Assembly: GCA_036023115.1 (NCBI GenBank)
Contig: JAYKKT010000059.1
Location: 4,883,501 to 4,947,500, forward strand
Source of the DNA: Brasenia schreberi
Lineage: Eukaryota > Streptophyta > Magnoliopsida > Nymphaeales > Cabombaceae
Direction of reading: 5' to 3'
Length of the DNA: 64,000 bases
The notes below the pieces were generated by a model, which worked only from the letters and a program-made list of their open reading frames with translations, did no database searches and was not told the origin of the DNA. A program made the translations under genes and the position numbers. Below, piece after piece: positions 47,901 through 58,548 of this stretch; position 1 is the first letter of the stretch; each line of letters opens with the position of its first letter.

Positions 47901-48293
47901 GCTATCTCCACCACCCCCCACAACAAGATTTTAAATTTTAAATTAAATAAACCGCTGGTTCGGATTCTTGAAATTTCTGCACTCTAACCCTAAGTTTGGA
48001 ATCCGGCTTGTCCGGGGTTGAAATAGATGGACCCGTTCCAAACTGACCACTATGTCCATGCGAATGCCAATCATGTGGGTAAACATATCTCGTTCCAGTT
48101 AGTTCAGAACTTAGAACTGTCGGGTATGAAACCGTTTGGAACCGATAATTTTGTAAAAATAGTTTTTAAAGAAAATTAAAAATTATTGGAACCAGAGATT
48201 TGAAACCACCGGTTCCGGTCTGGATCCGGTTTTGATTTAGTAAAAGATGAAACTGACACCAGACAGGACGAGTCTCGGTTTCACCGGTTCTGA
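47901..48293. other. Intergenic stretch upstream of GEM-like gene
   Basis: No gene. Rich in GGAACC/ACCGGTT words, like 31640-31880. Confidence 0.4.
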
Positions 48294-48579
48294 GTCCAGC
48301 CGATTTCTGGCTCGATTTGGTTCCGGTTGGAACCGTCGAACCGGTTAGGAACCGATGTGGAAACGTCTGAAAATGTCCGCTTATTCAAACAAGCCGTCAC
48401 GAAACATCCCAAATCCGTTAGTATGGCTTACGTCACGTCCAGCCGATTTCTGGCTCAATTTGGTTCCGGTTGGAACCATCGAACCGGTTAGGAACCGATG
48501 TCGAAACGTCTGGAAATGTCCGCTTATTCAAACAAGCCGTCACGAAACATCCCAAATCCGTTAGTATGGCTTACGTCAC
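48294..48579. repeat. 143-bp tandem duplication in the GEM-like promoter
   Basis: Copies at 48294-48436 and 48437-48579 differ at only a few positions. Each contains TTCCGGTTGGAACC and ends in TTACGTCACGTC, an ACGT-core sequence. The second copy ends about 140 bp upstream of the start codon. Confidence 0.93.
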
Positions 48580-48582
48580 GTC
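48428..48582. promoter_or_regulatory. Duplicated ACGT-core (bZIP-type) sites
   Basis: TTACGTCACGTC at 48428-48439 and again at 48571-48582; the reverse strand GACGTGACGTAA holds two TGACG/GACGT motifs, the kind bound by plant bZIP factors (as-1/ABRE-like). Function inferred from motif and position only. Confidence 0.45.
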
Positions 48583-48719
48583 GTCACCCAAACTCGTCCG
48601 TCCTGGTGTGGTGAGTGAGATTTGTGGAAGCTTCGAACTTTCGGACGAAGCAAGCATCCCATCGATACGAGAAGAGATTAAAGGGGCGAGACCGATACGA
48701 TCATCTCAGAGAGAGAGGA

Positions 48720-51700
48720 ATGGATCCAGGGAACCAGGCTGCTGCCGACACCAAAGAAGCCGAGAAGGAGGCGCCGCCGGTTGCCCATCATTCCAGCGAC
48801 TATGCTCCCTACCCTACCATTGATACTAAGGACGTTGGTGGTACCGGTGGTTCCGGAAATTGGGGCACCTTTGTTATGGGTTCACCGACCGATCCTTCTT
48901 CTGATGGAGCGCCACCATCATCCCGAGACGGAAATCCGGCCGCCATTCCCCTGTCTTCCCAAAACCCTTATGTTTCTGCTTCCCCTGCCGGCAACGGAAA
49001 GAGTGAGTGCTTTCTCTTTGCCTTTTGTCTCTCAATCTCTATTAGATGGATTAAGTTTCGATTTATCTTTGTTAAAAATCGATGATCATCGATTCTCGTT
49101 CTCCACTTTCTGCTTTCGCGTATTGATTTTGGTTTCTGTGATGGGTGGGTCGTTTTTCGCTTCATTTCTTTTCGTTCTTGATGATTATCGATCACCAGTT
49201 TTTGTTGTTCTCCTATTTGATTTTGTTCTCAATTGTTTTCTGCAGATACGTTGGATACTGTCCGGGAAGTGTTTGGACAATGGGGGAAGAAGGTGAAGGA
49301 GGCCAAAGAGAAGACTCAGGATCTTGCTGGAAACGTCTGGCAGCATCGTGAGTCTCCATCTTGTTCTTTCTTTGCTTGTTTTGCTTTCTCAATTTGGGCG
49401 ACGGGATGTTGGAAACATTGTATACATTTGTTCCATCATCTCTTTCAATGATTCATAGATTGACATGAACGGGTAGGACATTTATCCACCACTGAACTCA
49501 TTTGATTGATTGAGAAAAATAAAATCTGTATACTCATTTTACTTGGTTCCTTTCCACCGTCGGTTCTGTTTCTTTGGAAACTGGGTCGATCTTAGGATAG
49601 TTTTTATAAGAACTCGTGTATCCACTTTACCAACAGACCGATGCTAAGATGAGTCTATTATCTTATTACTTGGATCATCTAATTTTGCTAAAGGAAATTA
49701 TAGTTTGCTGGATGTCTTAGAAGTTGCTGTAGAACTTAAAGGTTGTTTGAGATGAGGTGACCGGATTTACGTCTTGCCTTTTGTGGTTCCTTCATCATGA
49801 AGCTGTAAGTGTGTCTTTGTATCTTTTGATTGGGCATGATTCCTTAACTACAAATCTGCCTTCAACGGTAGAATACTCACCATTCTCAATTCATATTCAA
49901 AGTGGAAATCTTATATTCCTTTTGCAGTCTTATACTTTGCTTTCTATGAGGTGCCTATTCAAAATCAATCTCACTGGAAAGAGGGTCTCAATATAATGTT
50001 CTTGGTAAATGCTGAACCAAGGAATAGATGTTAAAAAAAATCAGTTTGAATTTTGAAAAGCATGTCTCAACTGTAAGAAACCTAACTAAAGGAACTCTCT
50101 CCCAGGTTCTTAGCGCATAAATGGCGGTTGAAGTCCAAATATGAAATACCCTTTTCACCTATGCCATTTCTGTCTCGATGTTTCCCTTGTGGTTCCTTTT
50201 CATTCTATCCTTCTATATCAATCCCTTATGTGGAAAGAAAAAATTGCATCCAACTGTAATCCATTTCTATCAATCTATATAGGCCATAAAGATTAGGTAT
50301 CTTAATTGGTTGCTCCTGCAATACCGTCCAGTCACTAATTCCTGAACATGTGAAACCATGGTTGAGTTAAAGCTTATAAAACTTGAATTTTTTTTGTCAT
50401 ATATGTGGTAGATTTAAAATAGACATTTGGTTGGTTGAGAGGGTCTCAAAAACCGAAAGCCTTGTTCTTAATGATTAAGATTTCACACACAAAGCCCGGT
50501 TTTAAGGGTCTATTCATGTGCAATTGCAACTTATAGTAGTATTGTTTGAACCGTACCGTATCGTGTATCGTTTTGCTCCACGGGACAGGTGTATCATATT
50601 GTATTTTTTTTTAAATAGTTAAAAAATAAAAACAAATTGGGAGGAGCACAAATAGAGGATAAAATGATGGAAAATCGTTTAAGATGGTTTGAACATATAG
50701 AAAGATGACCTAAGGATGCTCTCGTAAAAAGATATAAAAAACTAGATTGTGAAAATGTTAAAAGAGGAAGAGAACGAACGACCACAAAAGTGTTGGAAAG
50801 AAACAATAAAGAATGATCTAGTTTATATTGAGTTAGTTGCTAGCTTGGCACATGAAAGGGCCTTGTGGCAACAAAGAATCCATGTAGCCGATCCCATCTA
50901 GTATCGGAAAAGGCTTAGTTATTGTTGTTGTTTTTTTAAAAAAAAAATCAAGACAATTCTAAACAATTCTTATAATTCAAAAGTTGAGAAAACATTTCTC
51001 GTTCACCATTCAAATTTCAATGTATAAGCATTTAAGGCTTAAGCAATGCACCTTTATTTGTGATTAAATCATTAAACAAGTACCTTGGTGTATGTTATTT
51101 GCAGATGACATTGTGTTAGTCGATAAGTCTAAGGAAAAAGTTAATGGAAAATTAGAACTATGGAGAGAAACGTCAAAAGTAACGGCTTTTGACTTAGTAC
51201 AATAAAGACAGATATATGGAATGTAAGTTTGATCATTTGGGTACTTCAGACTTCGGAGGACATAGAAATTAAGATTGACACACATTGCATCCTTCATAAA
51301 GAAAATTTTAAATACCTATGGTCAATTTTCAAAGTGATGGAAAAATTAATGGATTGATGGAGATGTTATAGATAGAATTAATGCCGGTTGGTTAAAATAA
51401 AGAGGGGCATAAGGTATTCTATGCGATAAGAAGATACCATTAAAGTTGAAAGGTAAATATTATAAAGCAACAATTAGACCTGTTATGTTTTATAGTTCTG
51501 AGTGTTGGGCAGATAATCATTAACATGTACAAAAGATGTCTATAGCATAAATGAAGATGTTGAGATGGATGGGTGGTCACACAAAGAAAGACCATATATA
51601 TAATGAGGTTATTAGAAACAAATTTGGAGTGACACTAATAGAGAATAAAATGAGAGAAAATCGTTTAAGATGGTTTGAACATGTAGAAAGACGATCCAAG

Positions 51701-54700
51701 GATGATTTCGTAAGAAGATATGAAAAACTACATTGTGAAAATGTTAAAAGAGGAAGAGGACGACCACAAAAGTATTAGAAAGAAACAATAAAGAATGATC
51801 TAGTTTATATTGAGTTAACTGCTAACATGGTACATTATAGGGCTATGTGGAAACAAAGAATCCATGGAGCCGACCCCATGTAGTATGAGAAAAGGCTTAG
51901 TTGTTGTTGTGTTGTATATGTTTGCGTGGACACATATTAGTACGGTTGTGAATGGTTAATGACAAACCTATCAAGTGAAAAGCGTTATCATAGATCTCCA
52001 TCTCTTGATGTATATCATTTGTTCTACTCTCATCAAGACCAGTATGTAGTATGAAACACATCTGTCTATGCAATCATGCTTTTATTATTCTCGTTGCCCC
52101 TTTTAAAGGTTGCAGAATAGTTAAACATTGGATTTAGGTAGTAGGTTGTTGCATGAATAGGTTGATACAAATGTTTGTTCCATCTATTATCAATAATCCT
52201 CCACACGGGTACATAATCACACTTTTTTCTATAAAAATTGCATGAATAGGCTGATGCAATCGTGTTCCATCTATTATCAATAATCCTCCACATGGTACAT
52301 AATCACTCTTTTTTTCATTAAAATTATCTTTTAGCCTAATTCATGGTTTCGTCTCATTGTTAGTCAATTTCAAAACTTTAACCAAAGGATATGTAATTTT
52401 TAATAATCTAATACATGAGTTCTAAAATGTACTCTTGAAGACCGTATATGAAATCTCATTAAGTTTTATATTTCTCCTATTTTGAGGTAATTCTAAAGTT
52501 GTTGCCACTCATCTGAGGTAAACATTCTTTTTAAGGTTTGCTTTTATTTAATAATATTGTGTACTAACAAGAAATTAATTGCAAACTGAATAGCAGTCTT
52601 TTGTACCATTAGTATATCTTTTTATCGTACATAATACAAATGCATGATTATAAATAAATTTAGTGATATCTTGACAGTACTTAGTTGTTGCTTTTACCTC
52701 ATCAATCTCTCCAATTTCCTAAAGATGAGATCTAGACCAGTGTTGTCTGACGCGTATCATATCATGTATCGCTGAGCTCCACGATATGGGCGTATCGTAT
52801 CATACTTTAGTATTTAAAAAATAGAAAAAATATTTTAAAAATCAGGAAAAATTAGTAAACCGAGTTGCAAATTGTATGAAATCTCATTAACTTTCTGTTT
52901 CTTCTATTTTGAGGCAACTCTGCAAATTGTTGCTACTCATTCGAGGAGAACATTCTCTTTAATGCTTGCTTTTATAGATAAGAAGTTACTTGCAAACTGA
53001 GTTGCAGTTGTACGATGAAGCTCTGCACCATCTGTATATCTCCTCATCATACACAATACAAATGCATGGTTGTAGATGAATTTAGTAATATCTTGGCAAC
53101 ACTTAGTTGCTGCCTTTATCTCATCCATCTCACCAATATCTTCAAGGATGAGATCTAAACAATGGGTTGCACATGGTGTCCAATAGAAAGTCCCATAAGT
53201 ATCTGCTAACTCCTTCGCAGCTGCTTTGTAGTTAGCTACATTATCTGTAATCAATTAGACTACATTCTCTAGCCCAACCTCGCATATCACCTTATCAAAC
53301 TCTTGTCGTAGGATCTGTGGAGTGTGTCTCTCCTCTAAAAAACATAAGTAATTTAGGACAGTAGAAAAGAAAGTTTAGGAAGGTCCTTTCTCGCCTATCT
53401 GTCCATCTGTCTGCCATGATATAGCATCCTGTCTCCTTCCTTGACTCTCAAAGTCGAACAATATTCTTGCACTTCAAGGACGGTCTTATTTAAGATCTTT
53501 TTTATGAATTTCTGATAAGAGGGCATCTTATATCCTAGACTAATGTTATCAATTGCATCTGCCATTGCTTGAAAATGAAAACTATTTGCTGCATTAAATG
53601 GAATGCATGCATCATAAAACCATCTACCCACTACAAGGTCTGCATGGTCATGCAGTTGTTCTGAAGCCATAGTAATACGAATTTCAGGTTGGGCACCAGG
53701 TGTAGTGGTAGGAGGAAAAAATGAATATATGCTAGAAGCATCTCTTCCTCTACTTCTTCCTGAGCTTCCTCTTCTGCCACTTATAAAATCTTCAGCAATC
53801 ATTTTTCTCCTGTTTGGTGGTCGTGCACTGCTACTAACAGTCTCTGTTCTGGCATCTTAAGGAATACTATCAGTGAATCCAATAGCATCATCATCTTCCT
53901 CAAACTATCCTAAATCATCTTTTTGTTGTCTCCTCTCTTATATACTCTCAATCATCTGAAGACATTGTCATTTAATGCCTTATAACTCTGCCTCAAACTA
54001 CCCTAAATCATCATTTTCTTGTCTCCTCTCTTATATACTCTCAATCATATGAAGACATTGTCATTTAATGCCTTTTGGCAAACTTATAACTCTGCCTATA
54101 CAAGGAACAACTTCTTTTCTAGTCCTTGCTAGGTGGTGCTTCAATCATGAAATTCCACCACTAACCACCTTATCACAAAACATACATCTGATCTTTAATT
54201 TTGAACCCTCAATTGGTATACCCCACTACCATACTGGATCATTAGACCGAGAATGGGAGTCTCTAACACCCCTTCCTGCCATCTCAATTGAATACTTTAA
54301 TTCAATAAAAAACCTGAAAATAAAAGCACTTTATAAATCCCTAATCTTCAAATAACACTAGAGTGTCTCCCATTCATGAATGCAATAAAAATCATATCCT
54401 CACACTTAATAACTTGATATTTTGTCATTTAAAAAAAAATACAAATAACACAAAAAAAACAACAAATACAAAGGAAAAAATGAAGAAAAACACAAAAAAT
54501 ATACCATAGTTCGAGTTAGGAGGCTTACTCGGACACTGTAGAGCACGTTTTTGGACTATTGAACCTCAAGGAAGAGGAGAACCACAGAAGGGAAGCGTAG
54601 GGAGCTCCAAAAAAACAATAGAAACCCACAAAAATGTGGGTTTCTGTTCGACTAGGGACCCTTTATACGGGTCCTTGGGCGTATCGTATCGTGCGATACA

Positions 54701-56772
54701 ACCTATATCGCACGATACGACATGATAATTTCATTTTTACGATATAATGCCCACGATACAATATATATCGCACTGTATCGTACGATACGGATAACACTGA
54801 TCTAGACAATGAGTTACACATGGTGTCCAATAAAAGTATCATAACTCTCAGCTAACTCTTTTGTAATTGCTTTATAGTTAGTTGCATTATCTGTAATTAA
54901 TTAAATTACATTTTCACGTCGAACCTCTAATATCACCTTATTAAATTCTTACCTTTAGAACCTCTTGAGTATAATGTTCAGTATAGTGTTCATCTGACAT
55001 GTCTAGTGATCTAAAAAATAAAAGTCCTTTAGAGCAATAGACAAGAAAGTTTAATAAAATCCTTCATTGCCTATCCAGTAATTCATTTGCCATGATAGCG
55101 CATCTTGTCTCCTTCTATGGTTCATTCAAAATCGAGCAATACTCTGGCACTTCAAGAGCAATCTTATCCAATAATTTTTTTCTTAACTTATTATAAGATG
55201 ACATTTTATAACTTGGACTAATGTTAGCAATGACATTTATCATTGCTTAAAAATGAAAGAAATTTGTTGCATTAAATGAAATGCATGTATTATAAAATTA
55301 TCTCTCCACGTAATTGCTCTCAAGTCATAGCAACATGAATTCTAGGTTAAGCACCAGGTGCAATACATGCCAGAATGAGATCTTCCTCTAGCCTTTTCTG
55401 TTCTACCACTTGCAACCTCTTCAACAACCCTCTTTTTCTTGGTCAGTGGTTGAAAACTACTACTACCAACTTCGATCTTAGCATGAGAAGGGATGCTATC
55501 ATCGTCATCACCGTTATCAAGTCCAACATCCTCTTCCTCAAACAATCCTTGGATCTTCTTTTTCTTGTCTCTTTTCAGTTATACTCTTAGGAATGCTATC
55601 ATCGTCATCACTGCTATCAAGTCCAACATCCTCTTCCTCAAACAATCCCTAGATCTTCTTTTTCTTGTCTCTTTTAACTTATACTCCCAGTCATCTTTAC
55701 ACATTACCATTTAATAGTTTTTTACACTCTTAACTTTGCCCGTGCAAGGAGCAACCTTTTTCTTTATCCCTATTAGGTAATGTTTCAATTAAGAAACTCC
55801 ACTACTCATCACCTTCTCACAACAATTACATTTTATTTTCAATATATCTCTCTCAATTAAAGTACCCACTACCATGCCGGATCATCATACCAAGATTGAG
55901 ATTGCGTATCACCCTTTCCTACCATCTTAATTTATTACTTCTTAAATTTTAATAACCTTAAAATAAAAGCACTTTATAAATTGCCAGAAACTTCATAAAT
56001 CTCCTATATTCACTTCATAAACCACCAAAACACTCAAAGAGTGTCTCCCACTTCATAGATTTCCACAAATACAACCAAAATAAATCCGCTCACATCATAT
56101 ATTGTCATTCAAAAAACAAAAAAACGAGAAGATACAAAATACACATAGAAAAAGAGAAAAAATCCTATACCACAACCACCCGCTTGTCATTGTTATCACC
56201 GCTGGAGTGGTGGTGCTGTTGGAGATGCTTCTCTCTAGCTGGAAGTCATCGTAAAGCAGTCAGAGGACTCAAATAGAAGCCACTAACCTCACAGAAATGT
56301 GGGGTTATGTTCGGGTGGGGTGGGGGGTTTAAAACAAATAAGGCGTATCGCACGATACAAGCCGATAATCTGTCATTTGTGATACGCCATGGTGGGAATA
56401 GGCGATATGGATAACACTGAATTATAGCATTTGAATGATTGACACTTCATGCTTCAGCAAGTAGTCAACCGGGACAACAGATCATATTTGCCGTATATAA
56501 TAGGATTTTTGGGCAATTGAGATATCAAATCCTGATCAGAAAAATTGAGGCATGTGGCTGTAATGATGCGGCCATGTGTATCTTGCTCATGAGGCACGCA
56601 ACTTGGTCCCACTGTTTTCAATGCAAAATTAATGCATTCGCGTCATGCATGCCCTTGTCTGTGTCACACTGATTGCAGGGCCATATGGTGCCAAAAATTA
56701 GGTTCCATGGTGCGTGGGCTACATGTGCAAACACTGCCTTAGGAATTTATCAATATGATTAAAGGTTTTGGT

Positions 56773-56836
<64 letters not shown>

Positions 56837-58116
56837 GATAGATAGATAGAGGGGCAGTGGTGTGGTTAATACTCAATTGAGTATGATGCACACACCTATC
56901 TTGGCCACCTTTTGGTGCTTCAACCATCAGCCACCACACTCCACCACCTTCTTCTACTCAATGGAGGGCAGCAGCTAGTGGTTGAAGTGGCAGACGATGG
57001 TGAAACAGGCTTATCCTGCTCAATTGAGCAGGAACCATGTCCACTATATGTATAATATGTATGTGCACGAGTGCTGTGTGTCTGTCTAGGTGGGTGCTTG
57101 TGCTTCATTAACAAAAAACTGTTCTTGCCTTTCTTTTCAATTTCTATTGACAATCTTCCTTGTTTGGGGGCAGGGGGGATCTGATACGTGATCTATGCTT
57201 TCATTGATAAACTTATGAAGTTTTGATCTCATGGTGCAGTTTTTGAAATTCGATGACATATTTGACATAAAATTTTGTAGGCTTTGAACCTGGTGTACAG
57301 ATCGAGGTAGTGTCATGTCCAAGTACCTGTTTAGCTTATGGAGTGATCTTGCAAGATGTAATTCATTTCTTTGATTGTATCAGAAGGTTTGAGTCGAAGT
57401 TTATGATACTGCTTATTTTGTCTTGCCAATGTCATTGGATGAACCTAAAGATATCAACCTCTCAATGACGGTAGAAAATGCAAAAAATGCTGCATTTCTG
57501 AACTGAGTTGTTACTGTTTTTGTTTATCACAAGTTCCCATACCAGGCACTCATTATTTCATTTTCTTATTTGTGAACGCCTCCTTAGTATGGGAAAAGTC
57601 TTAGCTGTTGTTGTTGTATTTGCAAATATCTCCTTGACTTGGAAGAAATCTGCATCTAAACTTCAGCAGAAAATTAGAACTTAGAGATTTGATTCATTTG
57701 AACCTTACTCTTGTATGGAGCAATTCTTAATTTGTTTGTTTGCATACCTATAACCATGTCCATGCTGTTATTCTTCCCTTTGATGTGATGTTTCATAGCT
57801 TAATCTACGTATAACAGTACTCATCAGTGAACTCTGTGAAACAGTGAAGACAGGTCCCAGTGTTGCTGACACGGCCATGGGGAGAATCGCTCAAGGGACC
57901 AAAGTTCTTGCTGAAGGAGGCTATGAACGGATTTTCCAACATACATTTGAGATTCTTCCTGGGGAACAATTGCAGAACACATATGCATGTTATTTGTCAA
58001 CATCTGCCGGTCCAGTCATTGGAATATTATACATGTCTTCTGCAAAGCTTGCTTTTTGCAGTGACAATCCTCTTTCATACAAAGTTGGAGACCAGACAGA
58101 ATGGAGCTATTACAAG
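48720..58116 (+). CDS. GEM-like GRAM-domain protein (partial, runs off window)
   Basis: Member of the GEM-like (GLABRA2 expression modulator) family of plant GRAM proteins, many of which are ABA- or stress-responsive. Exons: 48720-49002, 49246-49347, 57845-58116; GT-AG sites and phases agree, giving 219 residues so far. Seen: a Pro/Gly/Ser-rich N-terminus with [13 protein letters not shown] and [13 protein letters not shown]; helical segment [20 protein letters not shown] and [12 protein letters not shown]; then [40 protein letters not shown] and the GRAM core [43 protein letters not shown] before GTGTGT. The last exon(s) of GRAM lie beyond 64000. Introns: 243 bp, 8497 bp and at least 5884 bp, the last two packed with transposons. 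The start is the Met matching the family N-terminus. All exons are intact. Confidence 0.93.
49348..50536. other. GEM-like intron 2, left part
   Basis: Intronic sequence without recognisable features up to the hAT element. Confidence 0.5.
50529..50536. repeat. Outer hAT target-site duplication (left)
   Basis: ACTTATAG, matching AATTATAG at 56420-56427 at 7 of 8 positions. Confidence 0.65.
50640..50935 (+). mobile_element. RTE LINE 3' fragment within the outer hAT
   Basis: AATAGAGGATAAAATGATGG through the CACAAAAGTGTTGGAAAG region to GGCTTAGTTATTGTTGTTG. 5'-truncated. Confidence 0.85.
51079..51915 (+). mobile_element. RTE LINE fragment from RT motif to 3' end within the outer hAT
   Basis: Starts GTACCTTGGTGTATG inside the RT active-site block (FADDIVLV intact), ends GGCTTAGTTGTTGTTG. 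The frame [20 protein letters not shown] is open at 51551-51778. 5'-truncated. Confidence 0.88.
52149..52322. repeat. ~89-bp tandem duplication in hAT transposase C-terminus
   Basis: TTGCATGAATAGG blocks at 52149 and 52238, both containing GTTCCATCTATTATCAATAA. In the minus frame this duplicates the [10 protein letters not shown] segment. Confidence 0.85.
52730..52737. repeat. Inner hAT target-site duplication (left)
   Basis: ATCTAGAC, identical to 54800-54807. Confidence 0.93.
52937..53802 (-). pseudogene. hAT transposase, central DUF659-type region (inner element)
   Basis: Two large open segments, 53802-53395 and 53254-52937, separated by a short disrupted stretch. The first carries [16 protein letters not shown] and [13 protein letters not shown]; the second [52 protein letters not shown] and [13 protein letters not shown]. 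These match the N-terminal/central part of plant hAT transposases. Truncated before the hATC region. Confidence 0.88.
53898..54082. repeat. ~93-bp tandem duplication in inner hAT transposase linker
   Basis: CCTCAAACTATCCTAAATCA at 53898 repeats at 53991 (CTACC for CTATC); both continue through GAAGACATTGTCATTTAATG. Confidence 0.9.
54800..54807. repeat. Inner hAT target-site duplication (right)
   Basis: ATCTAGAC directly after ...AACACTG; identical to 52730-52737. Confidence 0.93.
55491..55690. repeat. 100-bp tandem duplication in outer hAT transposase linker
   Basis: GATGCTATCATCGTCATCAC at 55492 recurs at 55592; both copies include TCAAGTCCAACATCCTCTTC. On the minus strand it encodes an acidic Asp-rich linker. 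Confidence 0.9.
56776..56850. repeat. (AT)n-(GATA)n microsatellite
   Basis: About 55 bases of AT then five GATA units. Confidence 0.95.
57014..57033. repeat. Perfect 20-bp palindrome
   Basis: TCCTGCTCAATTGAGCAGGA is identical to its reverse complement. A shorter palindrome with the same core, TACTCAATTGAGTA, lies at 56870-56883. Confidence 0.95.
57588..57619 (+). mobile_element. Extreme 3' tail of an RTE LINE in intron 2
   Basis: TAGTATGGGAAAAGTCTTAG then CTGTTGTTGTTGT: only the last ~32 bp of the LINE. Flanks TATTTGTGAACGCCTCCTT and TATTTGCAAATATCTCCTT match at 14 of 19 positions, and all five differences are transitions, so they look like a decayed TSD. Confidence 0.75.
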
Positions 58117-58548
58117 GTGTGTTTTAGTTAGTGTAGCTTTCTTTTAAAGAGTATACCCTCTATTTGGTGTTTTCTAGCAGAGATATAATTGGCATTTCAT
58201 GTTGATATGGATCTTCCATACATATAGATGTCAAAATCGGCCTGGCTAGAAATTTCTGACCCATTTTTGGAGATGGGCTGAACGGCCCGAGCCATCTGGC
58301 CCTGGGGGCTGATCACGGCTGGGCCAAGCAGGCACACAGGGCCAGATGTTATTACAACCATACTAACAAACGCTTTGGGGGCCAATATGAGGTGGTCAAT
58401 GGCCACCTTCCACCACTTCAACTGGCCTCCTCCAACCGTGGTTATCTTCTCAGCTTGCTTCTTTTTAGTGCTAATGGCAATCAAAATAGTGGCCTCTGCC
58501 CATCTCAATTAACACTTTCTCTCTCTATATATATATACATAATTAAAT
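58117..58548. other. GEM-like intron 3, left part
   Basis: Starts at the GT donor. Bases 58225-58500 are GC-richer (GGCCTGGC, GGCCCGAGCC) and resemble the ends of hAT-type MITEs, without a defined boundary. Confidence 0.4.

Larger units (their letters stand above)
52738..54799 (-). mobile_element. Inner hAT element nested in its relative
   Basis: 2062 bp with ends CAGTGTTGTCTGACGCG and (other strand) CAGTGTTATCCGTATCG and a perfect 8-bp duplication ATCTAGAC, the hAT signature. The right 110 bp is packed with ATCGTACGATAC-type palindromic words, probable transposase-binding sites. Minus-strand coding parts: BED-finger region (about 54270-54070, [19 protein letters not shown]), DUF659-type region at 53802-53395 ([20 protein letters not shown]) and 53254-52937 ([40 protein letters not shown]). 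The C-terminal hATC dimerisation part is missing and stops interrupt the frame, so it is non-autonomous and inactive now. Confidence 0.93.
50537..56419 (-). mobile_element. Outer hAT element, interrupted by a second hAT and two LINEs
   Basis: 5883 bp in the GEM-like intron 2. The left end TAGTATTGTTTGAACC pairs with the right end (other strand) CAGTGTTATCCATATCG; the left also aligns over 60 bp with the left end of the inner hAT. Flanked by an 8-bp duplication with one mismatch. Minus-strand transposase debris: BED/N-terminal part (55720-55900), acidic linker (55340-55700), central DUF659-type region (54808-55330), continuing at 52400-52729 and C-terminal pieces [10 protein letters not shown] and [15 protein letters not shown] (52066-52293). 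Many stops; inactive. Contains LINE fragments 50640-50935 and 51079-51915. Confidence 0.8.
56420..57587. other. GEM-like intron 2, right part
   Basis: Begins with the right outer hAT duplication (56420-56427). It contains an (AT)n/(GATA)n tract at 56776-56850 and two perfect palindromes (56870-56883 and 57014-57033). No gene. Confidence 0.5.
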
